From Clostridium sp. AF27-2AA (GTDB lineage: Bacteria; Bacillota; Clostridia; Lachnospirales; Lachnospiraceae), in contig NZ_QUFI01000006.1 in the NCBI RefSeq assembly GCF_003478505.1, positions 62,001 to 126,000 of the forward strand: 64,000 bases of DNA. Reading direction: 5' to 3'. Made by a program: the position numbers and the translations under genes. The notes beneath the pieces were generated by a model. That model ran no database searches. It was given only the letters and a program-made list of their open reading frames with translations, and was not told the origin of the DNA. Shown piece after piece: positions 37,301 to 47,091 of this stretch; the first letter of the stretch is position 1, and each line of letters starts with the position of its first letter.

Positions 37301-38571
37301 CGTACGCCACCTGCCTTTATAATGTAGTCTCCGCTTGCCAGTGCCCCGTCGGTGTAATCCTCCAGAGTGGTGACGCCGGAAATTGCGGTATTTTTACCGA
37401 TCTTGACATGGTCCGGGATCACGCTGTGCTCCCCAATGGTAACCAGGTCGAACTGGTAAACCTTCGGGTCGTATTTGCTCGGTGCGTACTCGCCCACACC
37501 AAGCTCGGAGCCCTCGCCCACCGTAGTATCCTCTGCCACGATCGCTTTGTTCACTTTTGCGCCTGCTTTGATATGACAGTCGCGCATGATGATGGAATCG
37601 TGTACCTCTGCCCCCGGCTCAATGGTAACGCCCGCGCCAATGACCGAGTTGGTAATGGTTCCGTGTACCTCGGTTCCCTCACCGATGATGCTTCGGTCAA
37701 TCACCGCGTCTGCTGCCACATACTGCGGCGGGATGATATCGCTCTTGGTATAAATCTTCCAGTATTCCTCATAGAGGTTGAACTCCGGAATGATATCGAT
37801 GAGCTCCATGTTTGCCTCCCAGTAGGAGCCGAGGGTTCCGACATCCTTCCAGTAGCCATTGTACTCGTAGGCAAAGATGCGCTCCTGCTTCTGATGGCAG
37901 TATGGAATAACGTGTTTACCGAAATCGCAGCCAGGCTCCTCAGACATGGCAATGAGGGCTTCCTTCAGTGCCTTCCAGCTGAATATGTAGATTCCCATGG
38001 AAGCCAGGTTGCTGCGCGGATGCGCCGGCTTCTCCTCGAACTCGGTGATACGGTTATTCTCATCGGTGATCACGATACCGAAGCGGCTTGCCTCTTCGAT
38101 CGGCACCGGCATACATGCGATGGTGACATCTGCGTTATTTGCTTTGTGATATTCCAGCATAACCTCGTAATCCATCTTGTAGATGTGGTCGCCGGAAAGA
38201 ATCAGAACGTAGTCCGGATTGTAGCTTTCCATGTACTCCAGGTTCTGATAAATGGCGTTCGCAGTACCGGTATACCAGTCACTGCCCTTGCTCCGCTCGT
38301 ACGGCGGAAGAATGGTAACTCCTCCGACATTACGGTCTAAGTCCCACGGAATGCCAATTCCGATGTGACTGTTCAGACGTAATGGCTGATACTGTGTTAA
38401 AACGCCAACTGTGTCAACGCCAGAATTGATACAGTTGCTGAGCGGAAAATCGATAATTCTGTATTTGCCGCCAAACGATACTGCCGGTTTTGCGACTTTT
38501 TGCGTTAATACTCCAAGGCGGCTGCCCTGTCCCCCTGCCAAAAGCATGGCAATCATTTCCTTTTTAATCAC
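37297..38571 (-). CDS. glgC: Glucose-1-phosphate adenylyltransferase GlgC
   Basis: 424 residues. [14 protein letters not shown] is the nucleotide-binding loop, [11 protein letters not shown] and [11 protein letters not shown] are substrate-site segments, and the C-terminal beta-helix follows. It makes ADP-glucose from glucose-1-phosphate and ATP, the committed step of bacterial glycogen synthesis. It starts at a GTG with GAGGTG 6 nt upstream; an in-frame ATG five codons later is possible. A good promoter lies about 40 nt upstream. Confidence 0.96.
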   Translation of the reverse strand: MIKKEMIAMLLAGGQGSRLGVLTQKVAKPAVSFGGKYRIIDFPLSNCINSGVDTVGVLTQYQPLRLNSHIGIGIPWDLDRNVGGVTILPPYERSKGSDWYTGTANAIYQNLEYMESYNPDYVLILSGDHIYKMDYEVMLEYHKANNADVTIACMPVPIEEASRFGIVITDENNRITEFEEKPAHPRSNLASMGIYIFSWKALKEALIAMSEEPGCDFGKHVIPYCHQKQERIFAYEYNGYWKDVGTLGSYWEANMELIDIIPEFNLYEEYWKIYTKSDIIPPQYVAADAVIDRSIIGEGTEVHGTITNSVIGAGVTIEPGAEVHDSIIMRDCHIKAGAKVNKAIVAEDTTVGEGSELGVGEYAPSKYDPKVYQFDLVTIGEHSVIPDHVKIGKNTAISGVTTLEDYTDGALASGDYIIKAGGVR

Positions 38572-38607
38572 GTTATCACCTCGCTGTAGTGTTTTCTTGT
38601 GCCTACT

Positions 38608-38636
38608 ATTATACCACGCATTTCAGAGAAAGTGAA
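38608..38636 (-). promoter_or_regulatory. Promoter of glgC-glgD
   Basis: Minus strand TTCACT (38631-38636), 17 nt, TATAAT (38608-38613) with an extended TGG before the -10. The 334-bp region 38572-38905 holds this promoter and that of asnS. The A/T-rich middle shows no T-box or other recognised leader. Confidence 0.7.
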
Positions 38637-38804
38637 CAAATAATTGTATTATTTTCAATATTTTTTGTACATTTTCCGACACTTTTTGCGTAATTTTTAC
38701 ATTTGTCAATATATGGTATATTGGGAATTGGGTAACACAATTTATGGATTTTGTCGTACTGCTTCCCGGGCAGAGCCGAAAATACGCGTATTTCGATATT
38801 TTTC

Positions 38805-38833
38805 TTGAATCACTTTATAAAATGAAGTATAAT
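38805..38833 (+). promoter_or_regulatory. Promoter of asnS
   Basis: TTGAAT (38805-38810), 17 nt, TATAAT (38828-38833), about 70 nt before the start; AAGGAG precedes the ATG. Confidence 0.8.
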
Positions 38834-38905
38834 CTTGTTTAAGTATGCAAATAATGATATATCTGTTAAAAGATTGAAAAGAATGCAGATCAAAGGAGAA
38901 GTATT

Positions 38906-40297
<1,392 letters not shown>

Positions 40298-40351
40298 ATC
40301 AAATAATCCAATCCCTGCGTGTCGCTGACACGCTCCGGATTCGCAAAAACC

Positions 40352-40403
40352 TATGCGGGTATACTGTGCAGAACGAACTGCCGGCATACCCGCATTGCAT
40401 TTT
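40352..40403 (+). terminator. Terminator-like hairpin after asnS
   Basis: ATGCGGGTAT...ATACCCGCAT stem, then TGCATTTTA; about 55 nt after the asnS stop and just before the ribosome site of the next gene, so it may only attenuate. Confidence 0.6.
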
Positions 40404-40415
40404 AAGGAGAACCCT

Positions 40416-41486
40416 ATGAAATTTATTCACATTGCCGATGTCCACTGGGGCATGAACCCGGACAGTGACCGGCCCTGGAGCCGCGAGCGCGCCCAGGCCA
40501 TCCGTGACAGCTTTGCGGAAGTCGTGCGGCAGGCCAGGCTGCGGGACGCGGACTGTCTCTTCATTTCCGGGGACCTGTTTCACCGCCAGCCGCTTCTTCG
40601 TGACTTAAAGGAGGTCAACTACCTCTTCTCCACCATTCCCGGTGTGCGGGTGGTCATCATTGCCGGAAATCACGACCGCATCCGCTCCAATTCTGCGCTG
40701 ATGAGCTTTACCTGGTGTCCCAATGTCACCTTCCTCATGTCCGAAGAATTAAGCTCCGTCTACTTTAAGGACTTAAATCTGGAGGCGCACGGCTTCTCCT
40801 ATCACACTGCTGAAATCAATGAGGCACGGTTAAACGGCATCAAAGCACCGGACGATGGCCGCATCCATGTGCTGCTGGCCCACGGCGGCGATGCCTCCCA
40901 TCTCCCGCTGGATAAGGGGAACCTGGCCCACACCGGTTTTTCCTATGCGGCACTGGGACACATTCACAAGCCGGAGCTGGCACCGGATTTTTCCTACGCT
41001 TATCCTGGTTCCTTAGAGCCGCTTGACAAGACCGAGACCGGCCCTCACGGCATGGTGGTGGGCGAGATTCAGCCGGCATCCGGCCAGGTCATTTCCCTGG
41101 AATTTGTTCCGGTGGCGCGCACCCAGTACATTCCGCTGGTAGTCCATGTCACGCCGTCCACCACCAACGGCGAACTGTGTGACCGCATCACCGATGCCGT
41201 AAAAGAACGCGGCATGGAACATATCTACCGGTTCCGCATCCGCGGCATGCGTGACCCGGACATCACCTTTGACTTAGAGCCGTTAGAGCGCCGCCTGCAG
41301 ATTGTGGAGGCGGTAGATGAATCCGAGCCACAGTATGATTTCTGCCAGCTGTTTGCGGAGCATCCCAGCGACATGATCGGTTTTTACATTCAGGCGTTCC
41401 AGAAGGAGGATCCCAGCCCGGTTGAGAAGAAGGCACTGTATTACGGGATCGATGCTCTGCTGCGCACAACAGACGAGAGGAGTTAA
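40416..41486 (+). CDS. SbcD/YhaO-like DNA repair metallophosphoesterase
   Basis: 356 residues from the ATG at 40416 (AAGGAG 6 nt upstream). Calcineurin-like phosphoesterase motifs run in order: IADVHWGM, FISGDLFHRQP, IAGNHDRI, LLAHGG and ALGHIHKPEL, the metal-binding set of Mre11/SbcD nucleases. The C-terminal ~110 residues form the capping domain. It is probably the nuclease partner of the ATPase encoded next, whose ribosome site overlaps this gene's end. The pair is more like Bacillus YhaO/YhaN than SbcCD by the partner's size. Confidence 0.9.
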   Translation: MKFIHIADVHWGMNPDSDRPWSRERAQAIRDSFAEVVRQARLRDADCLFISGDLFHRQPLLRDLKEVNYLFSTIPGVRVVIIAGNHDRIRSNSALMSFTWCPNVTFLMSEELSSVYFKDLNLEAHGFSYHTAEINEARLNGIKAPDDGRIHVLLAHGGDASHLPLDKGNLAHTGFSYAALGHIHKPELAPDFSYAYPGSLEPLDKTETGPHGMVVGEIQPASGQVISLEFVPVARTQYIPLVVHVTPSTTNGELCDRITDAVKERGMEHIYRFRIRGMRDPDITFDLEPLERRLQIVEAVDESEPQYDFCQLFAEHPSDMIGFYIQAFQKEDPSPVEKKALYYGIDALLRTTDERS

Positions 41487-41488
41487 TC

Positions 41489-43387
41489 ATGCGGATACTG
41501 GATTTACATATTGACGGATTCGGCAAATTCCATGACCTCTCCGTCTCCTTTGACAAGGATCTGAACGTGGTTTACGGCAAAAACGAGGCCGGAAAATCCA
41601 CCCTGCACACCTTCATCCGCTGCATGCTCTTCGGACTGGAGCGTGGACGCGGACGTGCAGCCCGCGCGGACCTTTACAGCAAATATGAGCCATGGCAGAA
41701 CAAGGCCGTCTACGGCGGCCGAATGCGGGTAGAAAAGGACGGTGTCATCTACCGTCTGGAACGGAATTTCCAGAAGGATCAGAAAGCTTTCGTGATCGTG
41801 AATGAAACCGCAGGCAAAGAAATCGAGCCCACGAAAGGATTCATGGACTTTCTTCTGGGCGGACTCACAGAAACCGCCTACAACAATACCATCAGCATCG
41901 GCCAGCTCAAATGCGTGACCGAGGGCGGCATGGTAACGGAGCTTCGAAATTATATTGCCAATATGAATACCACCGGCAACCTGTCTTTAAATATCACAAA
42001 GGCCACATCCTATTTAAAGAACCGCCGGAAGGAATTTGAACGCCAGCTCACTCCAGAGGCAGCCCGCACCTACACCGCGCTGCTGACCGAGATCAAAAAC
42101 ATTGAAAAAGAGATTTCCGCGCCGGAATACGAGAACCAGCTCCAGACCTATCAGGATCTTCGTTCCCAGGTAAAGAACCAGCTTTCCGAAAAGCAGACTG
42201 AGCGGGAAACGCTTCTTCAGAAGATTGCCAAGGGGCGGCAGGCACTGGATGGAGCGCAGTTTACCGATGAGGCCTCCATCCACGCTTATCAGGAGAACGC
42301 CCGGAATACCTACGCCCATTATAAAGAGGTAGCCGACGCAGCCTCCCGCAGGGGGCGGTCCGTCCTTCCGGTCATTATGCTGGTGCTGGCTGTTTTCTGC
42401 GCGCTGGGAGCCGGAGCACTGGGATTTCTCAGCTCCCAGACCTTTGATCCGGTTGTTTTCGGAACCGGCGCACTAATCTCCGTATCCACCGGCGTGGCCC
42501 ATTATACTGTGGGACTCATCTGCGCTTTGAGCGCTGCTGCCGTCTTCTTCTTTGCGGTGGGACTCATCTTCTTTATGAAGAACCACAGTTTAAAGCAGGA
42601 GCTTTCCATGACGGAAAAGCTGCTGCAGGAGATTTTTTCCCGCCATCTGGGAGATTCCTCCATTTCCGGGGAGGCCATGACTGCTTTTGAAAGCCGCATG
42701 GAAGAATTTGTCCGGTTAAGCCAGGTACTGGAACGCTCTGAGCAGTCTGTACAGGAGCAGGCATCCGAGATCAATGCGCTCCAGGCGAAAGAAACCGACT
42801 GTGACGATGCCATCTCCCGCCAGCAGAAGGCCCAGTGGGAGCTGGAGAAAAGGCTGGATCATCTGGCCCACTGCAAGGACCAGACGGAATCCTTAAAGCA
42901 GGTGCTGGCAGAGAATGATCGGATTCGCGAGGAAATCACCGCCATTGACCTGGCACTGGAAACCATGACGAAGCTTTCCGCCACCATCCGGGATTCCTTC
43001 GGACTATATCTGAATAAGACCGCTTCGGAACTGATTTCCGGCATCACTGGCGGCATCTACGACAGCATGAGCGTAGATGAAAGCCTGAACGTGTTCATGA
43101 ACACCCGCACCCGCCTGGTCCCGGTGGAGCAGGTATCCAGCGGCACCATGGACCAGATCTACCTGGCCCTCCGCCTCGCCGCCGCCAAGCTCATCCAGCC
43201 GGAAGGCGATTACATGCCGCTGATCTTTGATGACAGCTTCGTGCTGTACGACGAAGACCGGCTGCGCACCGCGCTGAAGTGGCTGAAGAAGGCATATCCG
43301 GGACAGATCATCATCTTCACATGCCACCAGAGAGAAGCACAGATGATGACCGCAGACCAGATTGCGTATCATCTGGTGACGATGTAG
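41489..43387 (+). CDS. YhaN-like SMC/Rad50-type ATPase with central membrane hairpin
   Basis: 632 residues. N-terminal ABC half with FGKFHDLSVSF and Walker A GKNEAGKST (30-38). A coiled-coil arm covers about 190-285. Two hydrophobic segments at about 290-315 and 333-362 sit where Rad50 has its zinc hook, then a second coiled coil spans about 370-500. The C-terminal half has signature VSSGTMDQIYLALRLA and Walker B PLIFDDSF. The cytoplasmic ATPase head is therefore probably tethered to the membrane through the middle of the coiled coil. GAGAGGAG overlaps the upstream gene's end. Much shorter than SbcC (about 1000 residues). Followed by long hairpin C1. Confidence 0.87.
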   Translation: MRILDLHIDGFGKFHDLSVSFDKDLNVVYGKNEAGKSTLHTFIRCMLFGLERGRGRAARADLYSKYEPWQNKAVYGGRMRVEKDGVIYRLERNFQKDQKAFVIVNETAGKEIEPTKGFMDFLLGGLTETAYNNTISIGQLKCVTEGGMVTELRNYIANMNTTGNLSLNITKATSYLKNRRKEFERQLTPEAARTYTALLTEIKNIEKEISAPEYENQLQTYQDLRSQVKNQLSEKQTERETLLQKIAKGRQALDGAQFTDEASIHAYQENARNTYAHYKEVADAASRRGRSVLPVIMLVLAVFCALGAGALGFLSSQTFDPVVFGTGALISVSTGVAHYTVGLICALSAAAVFFFAVGLIFFMKNHSLKQELSMTEKLLQEIFSRHLGDSSISGEAMTAFESRMEEFVRLSQVLERSEQSVQEQASEINALQAKETDCDDAISRQQKAQWELEKRLDHLAHCKDQTESLKQVLAENDRIREEITAIDLALETMTKLSATIRDSFGLYLNKTASELISGITGGIYDSMSVDESLNVFMNTRTRLVPVEQVSSGTMDQIYLALRLAAAKLIQPEGDYMPLIFDDSFVLYDEDRLRTALKWLKKAYPGQIIIFTCHQREAQMMTADQIAYHLVTM

Positions 43388-43640
43388 AATTTCAATTTAA
43401 GTGAATAGCTAATAAGGTCCGAAGTTCAGGGCCTACTATGCAGAAACGCAGCACTAAGTGGAATTTTGTACTTCGTTCACTGCGCCGCCTATTGTCAGAC
43501 CTGCGACCCAAACTCACACGCTTCGCGTGTTCAAACAAGGGTCTCCGGTCTGACGCTATGCTCGCTCACGAAGAAAATTCCAATGTGCTGCTAATTCTGC
43601 ATAGTAGGCCCTGAACTTCTAGATTACTGGCTGCACCACA
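43388..43640 (+). repeat. Long 3'-end hairpin element, copy C1
   Basis: GGTCCGAAG begins 28 nt after the ATPase stop. The outer stem is 23 perfect base pairs (43421-43443 with 43597-43619). The inner parts are conserved with C2 (TGGAATTTT opposite AAAATTCCA; GTCAGACC opposite GGTCTGAC; apex ACACGC/GCGTGT). The 3' end reads CTTCTAGATTACTGGCTGC, a variant of the motif shared with elements A and B. Confidence 0.82.
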
Positions 43641-43663
43641 ATATAAAACTCTACCTCTAAATA

Positions 43664-43797
43664 ATTTTACTTCCGGCAAGAACGTGCCGGCAGCACCTCT
43701 TTGAATTGCTTGATTACCCTATACCTGGAGAAAACGGTCACGTCAAGGTCGCTTAAGCGCTTGTTATAACCTTGATGTGACCGTTTTATTCAGGTAT
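43664..43797 (+). repeat. Hairpin element D2
   Basis: A small perfect stem CCGGCA agaacg TGCCGG is followed by GCACCTCTTTGAATTGCTTGATTA and a long stem at 43721-43797 (ATACCTG...CAGGTAT at the base) with loop GCTTAAGCGCTTGTTATAA. Same order and conserved single strands as D1. The stem change GGTCAC/GTGACC against GGACAC/GTGTCC is a paired substitution. Confidence 0.78.
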
Positions 43798-43837
43798 CCT
43801 TTTGTAAGCAATGAAAAGTCTCGTTTTTAACTGTAAT

Positions 43838-44063
43838 GGAGCCAGGAAAGCAGAAGCAGGCCGGGGCGGTATCCTGCGTAGCATAAATAGAAGTGCAACG
43901 TGTCCGGCTATGTGGCGACTGACGTTTTCGGGAGGCGGACGATCAGTCCGACTATCCGCAAACAGCTGTCAGCCACATCGTCTGAACACGGCACTTCTAT
44001 TTTGCGCAGCGGAATACCACCCCGGCCTGCTTCGGACCTTTCGTGAATATTCTTTAAAAATTT
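43838..44063 (-). repeat. Long 3'-end hairpin element, copy A3
   Basis: Palindrome 43846-44042; on the minus strand GGTCCGAAG begins 25 nt after the stop of the ATPase fragment at 44064. Nearly identical to A1 over about 215 nt, with the apex changed from GGACaagatGTCC to GGACtgatcGTCC. The 3' end is TTCTGCTTTCCTGGCT. Confidence 0.8.
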
Positions 44064-44270
44064 TTACTGCCGCAGAATCGAAAAGTCTGGTGTATAGATC
44101 ATATCATCTTTCGCTGCTTCCTTTTCCAGAAACATGATCATATAGATCGGATAATAGGTAATTTTATCTGCCGTGCTTACATTTTCATTGCATAGCACTA
44201 TTCCCTGCGGAATATCATAGTTTTCCGCTGCCAGCACATTGCTCAGGGCCGCATGGCACAGTCATTTTTA
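44064..44270 (-). pseudogene. C-terminal remnant of an AAA/DUF4143-type ATPase
   Basis: The minus strand is open for about 65 codons ending in TAA at 44064. It encodes AALSNVLAAENYDIPQGIVL, then CNENVSTADKITYYPIYMIM and FLEKE, closely resembling the C-terminal end of DUF4143-containing ATP-binding proteins (typically 400-450 residues). No start, ribosome site or ATPase domain remains, so this is a decayed 3' fragment. The adjoining sequence at 44280-44365 is noncoding. Confidence 0.7.
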
Positions 44271-44282
44271 TCGCGCAATCCG

Positions 44283-44363
44283 TTTGTCCGTTTTTCCATA
44301 ACTTTTTATGCTTATTTTGTCCGTTTTTCCAATAGATATTCACATATTTTTGTCCGCTTTTCC
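44283..44363. repeat. Three TTTGTCCG repeats with 33-bp period
   Basis: TTTGTCCG(T/C)TTTTCC begins at 44283, 44316 and 44349, exactly 33 bp apart (about three helical turns), in A/T-rich DNA beside the pseudogene fragment. Such phased repeats are seen at transposon ends and protein-binding arrays; which applies is unknown. Confidence 0.65.
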
Positions 44364-44394
44364 GCAAATTGTTTGTTTATAGTAATCAAGAAAC

Positions 44395-44640
44395 CAGAAC
44401 AGCCAATATAGCAGAAGTTCCGGGACCGTCATGCAGAACAAGCAGACACATTGGAATTTTCTTCATGAGCGAGCATAGCGTCAGGCCGGAGACCCTTGTT
44501 TGAGCACGCATAGCGTGCGAGTTTGGGTCGCAGGTCTGACAATAGGCGGCGCAGCGAATGAAGTACAAAATTCCACCGTGTTTGCGTTCTGTATGAGGAT
44601 CCCGGAACTTCGGCCCTTTTTTGATACTGCAGATTCAATT
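44395..44640 (-). repeat. Long 3'-end hairpin element, copy C2
   Basis: On the minus strand GGGCCGAAG begins 24 nt after the phoR stop; the palindrome is 44414-44611. The core is shared with C1 almost base for base, while the outer stem carries several paired changes (TTCCGGG/CCCGGAA here, TTCAGGG/CCCTGAA in C1). The 3' end is CTTCTGCTATATTGGCTG. Confidence 0.82.
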
Positions 44641-46404
44641 TTAAAATACGATCCGGACCGTGGTTCCTTCCCCCAGCGCACTCTTTAACTCCACCTTCGC
44701 CTTATGGTAAATGGCTCCATGCTTTACAATGGAAAGTCCCAATCCGGTTCCTCCGATCTGGCGGGAGTGGCTTTTGTCTACACGGTAGAAGCGTTCGAAG
44801 ATACGCTCCTGGTCATCGATCGGAATGCCGATGCCGTCATCTTCTACAGTCAGTACCGGATGGTCTTTGACGGTGACCACGTTGACTTCCACTTCGCCGA
44901 AGGGCTTGTTATACTTGATCGCATTGTCGCACAGGTTATAGATCATCTCATCGAGGATCTGTGGATTGCCGTTTACTACCGTTGGCTTTCCGGTGAGCAT
45001 CAGGGTGATCTGATTCTTCCTGGCTACGTCCTGCAGGCGTTTTACCACATCAGACGCGAGCATATGCAGGTCTACCGGGCGCTTTTCCATCTGGACTTTT
45101 TCTTCGTCAAGCTGGGACAGGCGGATGATATCGCCTACCAGAGTGATGAGACGCTGGGCCTCCTGATAGATTTTTCCGGAGAAGCGGCCCATATCTGTCG
45201 GCTGAACCAGACCGTTCATCATGATCTCGGCATAGCCGGAGATGGAGGTGAGCGGTGTTTTCAACTCGTGGGAGACATTGGCCGTAAATTCCCGCCGCAG
45301 CTCTTCGCGGCTTTGCTGCTCGGTCACATCGAGAATGACTACAACCGCGCCGCTGCGCCCGTTGCTCTCTGCCACCGGGTTCGCGATAATCTGGTAGTGG
45401 CGGTTTCCTACATCCAGCATCTGCTCACAGTGAGTGCCTTTTAAAGCACCGTCTACAACCTGGCGGAAATTTTCTGAACGGTTCAGGCTGATGATGTTGA
45501 AATTCGCCTGGTGCCCGGTGTCAGCTGCATGGCCATGTGTTTCCGCGGTGCCAGTCTGCAGTCCTGCCCTCGCATTTCCTGCCTGACCATATCCATCCGC
45601 CTGCTCCACCGGAATTCCTAAAAGCTTCAGCGCGCTCTTATTATAGGACATCACATCGCCCCTGCTGTCTACCACAATAAATCCTTCCCGCATATTCTCG
45701 GTAATGGTGGTAAATTCTTCCTGCTTTTCCCGCAGGGTTTCCATCTGCTGCCGGATGGTTTCGTTTTGCTTTTCCAGTCGGCGTACCAATGGGGCCAGTT
45801 CATCGTAGACTTCACCGGCCTTTGGATCATCCGGATCCATCTCGTTAATCGGTGCCACGATCCGCTTGGTCTGAAATTCTGCCAAAATCAGAACACCCAC
45901 CACGATCAGGATACCCATGGCAATCATGACCGGAATGGTATGTACTACCGTGGCCAGCGCGCTCTTTGTGGTGCTGGCTACACGGATGACGCTGCCATCG
46001 TCCAGACGTGCTACGTAATAGTAGGTCTGCTCGGCCAATGTGCGGGAAGTGCGGACACTCTCGCCCCGTCCGTTTTTCAGTGCTGCCGCGATTTCCGGAC
46101 GGTCCTTGTGGTTTTCCAGGCTTTCGCTGTCCGCGAAGCTGTCATAAAGGACTGCTCCATCCGGGCTGACCCAGGTGATGCGGTTGACGCTGTTGCCGTC
46201 ACCCCGGCTCTTTAAATGCGCAAGGTACTCTTCCCCAGACACATCCATAGCAGACTCCAGGTAACGCACCTCGGTCATAACGGACTGGCGCATCTGGGTC
46301 TGCAGATCCTGGCAGAGGAGCAGTGCTGTGATCAACGCAGATACTGCCATGGCAAGAAGAGCTACCAGACACAGGTTCCAGTAGATTTTTCTTTTGATTT
46401 TCAT
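44641..46404 (-). CDS. phoR: Phosphate sensor histidine kinase PhoR
   Basis: 587 residues. Two membrane segments (about 11-31 and 158-180) bracket an extracellular domain. A linker, a PAS domain (MREGFIVVDSRGDVMSYN) with an unusual roughly 35-residue Gly/Ala/His insert (YGQAGNARAGLQTG...), an H-box (FTANVSHELKTPLTSI), N-box NLCDNAIKYN, DDGIGIP and GGTGLGLSIVKH follow. With PhoP it forms the phosphate-starvation two-component system. The start overlaps the phoP stop (ATGA). Downstream of the pst genes, as expected for feedback through PstSCAB and PhoU. Confidence 0.92.
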   Translation of the reverse strand: MKIKRKIYWNLCLVALLAMAVSALITALLLCQDLQTQMRQSVMTEVRYLESAMDVSGEEYLAHLKSRGDGNSVNRITWVSPDGAVLYDSFADSESLENHKDRPEIAAALKNGRGESVRTSRTLAEQTYYYVARLDDGSVIRVASTTKSALATVVHTIPVMIAMGILIVVGVLILAEFQTKRIVAPINEMDPDDPKAGEVYDELAPLVRRLEKQNETIRQQMETLREKQEEFTTITENMREGFIVVDSRGDVMSYNKSALKLLGIPVEQADGYGQAGNARAGLQTGTAETHGHAADTGHQANFNIISLNRSENFRQVVDGALKGTHCEQMLDVGNRHYQIIANPVAESNGRSGAVVVILDVTEQQSREELRREFTANVSHELKTPLTSISGYAEIMMNGLVQPTDMGRFSGKIYQEAQRLITLVGDIIRLSQLDEEKVQMEKRPVDLHMLASDVVKRLQDVARKNQITLMLTGKPTVVNGNPQILDEMIYNLCDNAIKYNKPFGEVEVNVVTVKDHPVLTVEDDGIGIPIDDQERIFERFYRVDKSHSRQIGGTGLGLSIVKHGAIYHKAKVELKSALGEGTTVRIVF

Positions 46405-47078
46405 GTTTCAGACACCTCCAGCTTATAGCCGACTCCGCGGATGGTCTCAATGCAGCGGCTGGCCTCGCCCAGCTTCTGTCGTAATGTCCGGATATGGACA
46501 TCCACCGTGCGGGTCTCTCCATCAAAATCATAACCCCATATTTTCGATAACAGCTGATCTCTGGTTAAAACCATGCCCTTGTTTTCCATCAGGTAACAGA
46601 GCAGTTCAAATTCCTTAAAGGTAAGAGTCACCGCATTTCCATCCACCGTAACCATATGGCGGTTTAAATCCACATGGATCGGGCCGGCATCACAAGTATC
46701 CGCACGCTGTTCCGGTTCTGTACGGCGCAGCAGTGCGCGCACCCGGGACACCAGCTCCATCATGCCGAAGGGCTTCGGAATATAGTCATCCGCGCCGCTG
46801 TCCAGGCCAACCACCTTGTCATACTCTGTGCCTTTGGCCGTCAGCATGATGACCGGGAGCCGTTTTGTGGGTCCGGCATCCCGCAGCTTCTTTAAGATGC
46901 TCAGGCCGTCCTCGTCAGGCAGCATGATGTCCAGGAGCACCAGGGACGGATATTCCTGCTTCATGGCATTCCAGAAATCTTTCGCGCAGGGAAACCCCTT
47001 TGCCGCAAGGCCCGTGGTCTGCAAAGTGTAGATTACCAGTTCCCGGATACTTTCATCGTCTTCAACCAGATAGATCAT
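46401..47078 (-). CDS. phoP: Response regulator PhoP/PhoB (OmpR family)
   Basis: 225 residues from the ATG at 47078 (AAGGAG 6-8 nt upstream). The receiver domain has LVEDDES, phospho-acceptor Asp in LVLLDIMLPD, MLTAKG and YIPKPF. A winged-helix DNA-binding domain at about 130-225 carries LTFKEFELLCYLMENKG and RTVDVHIRTLRQKL. It probably activates the pst operon through the TTTTACA repeats upstream of pstS. Confidence 0.93.
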   Translation of the reverse strand: MIYLVEDDESIRELVIYTLQTTGLAAKGFPCAKDFWNAMKQEYPSLVLLDIMLPDEDGLSILKKLRDAGPTKRLPVIMLTAKGTEYDKVVGLDSGADDYIPKPFGMMELVSRVRALLRRTEPEQRADTCDAGPIHVDLNRHMVTVDGNAVTLTFKEFELLCYLMENKGMVLTRDQLLSKIWGYDFDGETRTVDVHIRTLRQKLGEASRCIETIRGVGYKLEVSET

Positions 47079-47091
47079 TTCTGTTCTCCTT

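Noticed and set aside
37219..38340. 373-codon plus-strand open frame opposite glgC and glgD
   Set aside because: Antisense shadow of two well-conserved genes; no motif and no ribosome site.
38572..38905. T-box leader before asnS
   Set aside because: No T-box sequence or terminator/antiterminator pair was found; the promoter lies only about 70 nt before the start.
43811..44137. Open frame through hairpin A3, and similar short frames in the other long hairpins
   Set aside because: Frames arise from the palindromic sequence, appear in both strands, and differ between copies; they show no protein conservation.
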